Below are positions 11,873 to 14,726 of a stretch of 14,726 bases of DNA, one piece after another (positions within the stretch are counted from its first letter, which is position 1; every line of letters starts with the position of its first letter). The DNA comes from an uncultured Collinsella sp. (GTDB taxonomy: Bacteria > Actinomycetota > Coriobacteriia > Coriobacteriales > Coriobacteriaceae): the NCBI GenBank assembly GCA_902493835.1, contig CABURG010000030.1:1-14726 (forward strand), in the 5' to 3' direction. The notes beneath the pieces were generated by a model. It saw only the letters and a list, made by a program, of their open reading frames with translations. It was not told the DNA's origin and ran no database searches. The translations under genes and the position numbers were made by a program.

Positions 11873-12469
11873 ATGGCGATACGGATGGACCTTCGCATCA
11901 AGAAAACCTATCGTGCCCTGTTCGATGCCTTTACCGAGCTTTTGGAAGAGCATCGGTTTGAGGATTTGACGGTTGCCATGCTTTGCGACCGGGCCCTGAT
12001 TCGCCGCACAACGTTCTATAAGCATTTTCGTGATAAAAACGATTACTTTGCCTTCTATATCGATGAGCTTATGACGGGCTTGCCGCAAAACCGGACCGAT
12101 GCAGCGGACGCGGAGCCGCTTGATGACGTACGGGCGCTTCGCCATGAGGTCTTTGACGATGCCATGAATATGATTCTGGCGCATGAGCAGCTCATGGATA
12201 ACCTTTTGGCCAGCAGCATGTCGGGCATGCTGACCGGCATGATTTGCGACCGTATTGCGCGTTCCATCCGCGAGCGTGTGATGAGCTCGCTTGCCGAAGA
12301 TGCCCTGGCGCCCGTTTCGCTCGAGACAACATCGGAGTTTATCGCCGGTGGCATTATTCGACTGTTCACAAATTGGTGGGAATCGGGCCACGATCTTGAG
12401 CGTCGACCCGAGATAGCCGACGTGGTCGATGCGCTGTTTGAGCGCACCATGACGCCGGTGAATCACTAA
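11873..12469 (+). CDS. TetR/AcrR-family transcriptional regulator
   Basis: A 198-residue regulator with the TetR layout. The N-terminal helix MDLRIKKTYRALFDAFTELL leads into the HTH at about 31-52 (LTVAMLCDRALIRRTTFYKHF), ending in the conserved FYKHFRDKNDYF. A divergent helical C-terminal domain (about 65-198) would bind the ligand and dimerise. The start is uncertain: ATG at 11873 has GAGG touching it, and ATG at 11885 has it 12 bases away (194 residues); both are weak, in contrast to the strong site of the short leader ORF. It is divergent from lemA across a GGTATA-N10-TATACC palindrome and may control itself and lemA. Its stop lies two bases from the tRNA-Ser 3' end. Confidence 0.9.
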   Translation: MAIRMDLRIKKTYRALFDAFTELLEEHRFEDLTVAMLCDRALIRRTTFYKHFRDKNDYFAFYIDELMTGLPQNRTDAADAEPLDDVRALRHEVFDDAMNMILAHEQLMDNLLASSMSGMLTGMICDRIARSIRERVMSSLAEDALAPVSLETTSEFIAGGIIRLFTNWWESGHDLERRPEIADVVDALFERTMTPVNH

Positions 12470-12471
12470 GG

Positions 12472-12561
12472 TGGCGGAGAGAGGGGGATTCGAACCCCCG
12501 GAACGCTCTCGCGCTCAACGGTTTTCAAGACCGCCGCATTCAACCGCTCTGCCATCTCTCC
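12472..12561 (-). tRNA. tRNA-Ser (anticodon UGA)
   Basis: The 90-nt gene includes encoded CCA (12474-12472). The acceptor stem GGAGAGA pairs with TCTCTCC, with discriminator G. The anticodon loop is CTTGAAA with anticodon TGA, decoding UCA/UCG-type serine codons. The long variable arm (GCGCGAGAGCGT) is typical of a class II serine tRNA, and the T arm is GGGGG-TTCGAAT-CCCCC. A TATCAT -10-like box lies at 12577-12572 on the minus strand. No uridine-run terminator follows; the transcript would run antisense into tetR. Confidence 0.97.
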
Positions 12562-12612
12562 GTGAGTCGTAATGATAGCATCGTTTTGGATTTGCAACAG
12601 GGAAGGCGAACG

Positions 12613-14394
12613 ATGACGATCACCGAAATCGACGAGAAGTTCATGCGCGAGGCGCTGGCGGAGGCGCGCGCCGCCGCTGCGGTGGGCGAGGTGCCGATTG
12701 GTGCCGTGGTAGTGCGCGACGGCGAGATCGTCGCGAGGGCGCACAATCGGCGCGAACTCGACCAGGATCCTTCGGCTCATGCCGAATTTTTGGCCCTGTG
12801 TGCCGCCGCTCAGACGCTTGGACGCTGGCGCCTTTCCGATTGCACGGTCTACGTGACGCTCGAGCCCTGCTGCATGTGCGCGGGGCTTATGGTTAACGCG
12901 CGCGTGGGTCGTTGCGTCTACGGTGCGGACGATGCCAAGGCGGGCGCGCTGGGCTCGCTGTACGACCTCAATGCCGATTCGCGCCTGAACCATCGGTTTA
13001 ACGTAAATGCCGGCGTGCTGGCGGATGAGTGCCGTGAGGTGTTGAGCGGCTATTTTAGTGGGCTGCGCAGTGTCGACGGCGTCGGTTGCGATTGTGGTAT
13101 GAACCTTGAGGCACATGCGGCCCACGCCGAGGCGCTCGCGGGTGTTGGGGATCTCGCCGACGAGACGCTCAACTATGGCCCCGTGCAGCGGCGGCCCCGC
13201 CGTGTGCTGTTGGCGATCGATTCCTTTAAGGGCAGCGTTTCGAGCGCGCAGGCAGAGAAGGCCGTTGCCGAAGGCGTGCGCCGTGTGTGGCCTGATGCCG
13301 AACTGAGCGCATTGCCGCTGGCAGACGGTGGCGAGGGAACGCTCGACGCCATCGCCGCGCGCGGTGGCGAGCTCTCGACCTGTGAGGTTGCAGGCCCCTT
13401 GGGCGATCGCGTGTCTGCCCGGATGCTGGTGGACGACGAGCACGACTCGGCTGTAATTGAGATGGCCGAGGCGGCGGGTATTGGGTATTCGCCCTGCACG
13501 GAATCGGCGGCGCTTGCAGCTTCGACCTATGGCGTGGGCGAGCTCATACTTCGCGCAGTCCGTGCGGGAGCAAAGACTATCTATATTGGTCTGGGCGGCA
13601 GTGCCACCAACGACGGTGGCGCTGGCATGCTGCAGGCGCTGGGCGCCCACCTTGTCGATGAGCGCGGCTGCAATATCGCCCCCGGTCTCGCGGGCCTTGA
13701 ACACGTGGCGAGTATCGATTTGACACCAGCGCTTCGGGCGTTGAATGGCGCGCGTGCCATCGTGCTTTCCGATGTCGAGAATCCGCTCGTGGGACGCCGA
13801 GGCGCCCTAGCAGTGTTCGGTGGACAGAAGGGTCTACCGACGGGGGATGCCGAGGCCCTGGGCAAGTACGACAGCTGGATGGTCGGCTACGGTCGCCTGC
13901 TCGATACGGCGATTGCTAGGGCGCGAGCCCAGAAGCTGCTGCGCACACCCGAGGGCGCACGGACATTTGGCTCGGTGCTCGGTGTGCCCGGTGCCGGTGC
14001 CGCAGGCGGCCTGGGCGCCGCGCTGCTGGCGCTCGGGGCGGAGCTGCGTTCGGGCGTGGAGACGGTGCTCGATCTGATTGGGTTTGACGAGCGCGTGCGT
14101 GTTGTCGACCTGGTCATAACGGGCGAGGGCAATATGGATGAACAGTCCGCCGCTGGAAAGGCACCGGTGGGCGTGGCCCGTCGTGCGAAGCGATATGGCA
14201 AGCCGGTGGTCGCCGTCGTGGGCGGTCGTGCCGACAACCTGGATGCGGTGTATGAGCGGGGTATTGACTTGGTTTTGCCGATTTGCCGCAAGCCTATGTC
14301 CCTCGACCAAGCGCTTAATCCGCAGGAAGCTACGGCCAACCTCATTTGCGCCGGCGAGGCAGCCGCCCAATCCTATGACCTCGCTCGCCTCTAA
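12613..14394 (+). CDS. tadA: TadA tRNA deaminase fused to class I glycerate kinase
   Basis: One uninterrupted 593-residue frame joins two enzymes. Residues 1-152 are TadA, which deaminates adenosine-34 to inosine in tRNA-Arg(ACG). The zinc ligands are His56 (in HAE, with catalytic Glu58), Cys86 and Cys89 (EPCCMC), followed by the family segment NARVGRCVYGADDAKAGALG. A 43-residue linker containing CDCG and a His/Ala-rich stretch follows. Residues 196-590 are a GlxK/GarK-type glycerate kinase: AIDSFKGSVSS, DGGEGT (238-243), GLGGSATNDGG (326-336), GAAGGLG and TGEGNMDEQ (503-511) with a downstream GK-P-GV. The full set of motifs suggests both halves are active; the kinase would phosphorylate glycerate with ATP. 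ATG at 12613 follows GGAAGG by six bases. The frame starts 51 bases from the divergent tRNA-Ser. Confidence 0.93.
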   Translation: MTITEIDEKFMREALAEARAAAAVGEVPIGAVVVRDGEIVARAHNRRELDQDPSAHAEFLALCAAAQTLGRWRLSDCTVYVTLEPCCMCAGLMVNARVGRCVYGADDAKAGALGSLYDLNADSRLNHRFNVNAGVLADECREVLSGYFSGLRSVDGVGCDCGMNLEAHAAHAEALAGVGDLADETLNYGPVQRRPRRVLLAIDSFKGSVSSAQAEKAVAEGVRRVWPDAELSALPLADGGEGTLDAIAARGGELSTCEVAGPLGDRVSARMLVDDEHDSAVIEMAEAAGIGYSPCTESAALAASTYGVGELILRAVRAGAKTIYIGLGGSATNDGGAGMLQALGAHLVDERGCNIAPGLAGLEHVASIDLTPALRALNGARAIVLSDVENPLVGRRGALAVFGGQKGLPTGDAEALGKYDSWMVGYGRLLDTAIARARAQKLLRTPEGARTFGSVLGVPGAGAAGGLGAALLALGAELRSGVETVLDLIGFDERVRVVDLVITGEGNMDEQSAAGKAPVGVARRAKRYGKPVVAVVGGRADNLDAVYERGIDLVLPICRKPMSLDQALNPQEATANLICAGEAAAQSYDLARL

Positions 14395-14404
14395 AACCCA
14401 TCCC

Positions 14405-14483
14405 CTCGATAAGTTGCGGTGAAATACGGAGTGTTTTTGCCTTTAAGGTGCCAATTCAGTCCGTATTCCACCGCAACTTCGAG
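14405..14483. repeat. long hairpin repeat
   Basis: Arms 14411-14430 and 14460-14479 are 19/20 complementary (AAGTTGCGGTG..AATACGGA). After a two-base bulge, CTCG (14405-14408) / CGAG (14480-14483) extends the stem. The 29-base loop contains TTTTT. No T-run follows the stem, so it is not a classical terminator although it lies 10 bases after the fusion gene. Confidence 0.65.
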
Positions 14484-14546
14484 AATGTCCATTCGAGGCT
14501 GGCTGCCTTGGGTCTCGAGCCGGACCGTCTGCCATGAAATGTGGCA

Positions 14547-14674
14547 ATCTACTACGTTTAACGGAACACCCTCGACCATCCCGGATTTTGTGAAATTAAA
14601 ACCGCAGGTAGAAAGCTTGCCGATTTTAGAAAAAGTCGGCTATGGTCGACCCCTGTGACCAAAACGTAGTAGAT
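14547..14674. repeat. paired inverted motif element
   Basis: The 12-base TCTACTACGTTT (14548-14559), then exactly 12 unrelated bases, then TCGACCAT (14572-14579) recurs as an inverted copy: TCGACCAT on the minus strand at 14649-14642 and the 12-mer at 14673-14662, again 12 bases apart. A perfect 9-bp hairpin GCCGATTTT / AAAGTCGGC-type (14619-14640, one G-U) lies beside the right copy. The arrangement suggests a mobile or protein-recognised repeat. Confidence 0.6.
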
Positions 14675-14726
14675 AGGCCCTTTTCGTGGCACAGCACCAG
14701 ATCAGTCTATTTAGGACGGGGCTTCC

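Larger units (their letters stand above)
14395..14726. other. gene-free repeat-rich intergenic tail
   Basis: No supported gene is found in these 332 bases. Short open frames exist on both strands but lack ribosome sites and coincide with the palindromic arms. The region carries two long inverted-repeat structures described separately (14405-14483 and 14547-14674). No clear terminator with a uridine run follows the TadA fusion gene. Confidence 0.6.

Noticed and set aside
12472..12561. tRNA-Ser as an integration (attB) site
   Set aside because: The 3' end is followed directly by an intact tetR gene, with no integrase and no duplicated tRNA end in the window.
14391..14658. Small frames on both strands in the right-end tail (62 and 79 codons)
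   Set aside because: Both overlap the palindromic arms, have no ribosome sites and lack domains; they are most likely by-products of the repeat sequence.

Overview
The window looks like chromosomal DNA of a high-GC actinobacterium of the Coriobacteriia, most likely Collinsella or a close relative. That placement is inference from codon bias (C/G-ending codons, GTG starts), strong AGGAGG-type ribosome sites and the style of the intergenic palindromes; no rRNA or species marker is present. Most genes are ordinary chromosomal genes. Unexplained structure is concentrated in the non-coding gaps and in one gene fusion.

Left part (1-3270): a Fis/NtrC-type regulator whose ATPase motifs are eroded (149-1366), a one-helix membrane protein of unknown function (1451-2026), a small nitroreductase on the minus strand (2091-2612) and a divergent small acidic protein (2907-3197) with a strong terminator. 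Middle (3303-7689): a MarR regulator with a duplicated operator-like site over its promoter, translationally coupled to two half-transporters. Their complementary motif defects mark them as one asymmetric heterodimeric ABC exporter. The unit ends in a palindromic repeat and a bidirectional terminator. Next come serine O-acetyltransferase (cysE, minus) and a divergent DedA-family membrane protein (plus), then a branched-chain aminotransferase (ilvE) with its own promoter and terminator.

Right part: a 479-base non-coding gap between ilvE and lemA (10643-11121) holds a nested palindrome with the ilvE terminator, a roughly 211-bp element bounded by inverted repeats, and the lemA terminator. lemA (minus) and a TetR regulator (plus) are divergent around a GGTATA-N10-TATACC palindrome. 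A tRNA-Ser(UGA) gene (minus) abuts the tetR stop codon. A single open frame (12613-14394) then fuses the tRNA adenosine deaminase TadA to a class I glycerate kinase. The last 332 bases have no convincing gene but carry two long inverted-repeat structures that look like intergenic repeat elements.

Functional themes are drug or metabolite efflux under MarR control, cysteine and branched-chain amino-acid synthesis, and tRNA decoding (tRNA-Ser, TadA). The most notable items are the TadA-glycerate kinase fusion, the ATPase-dead NtrC-like regulator, and the TIR-bounded and paired-palindrome elements in the gaps. No CRISPR array, transposase, phage gene or toxin-antitoxin pair is visible.
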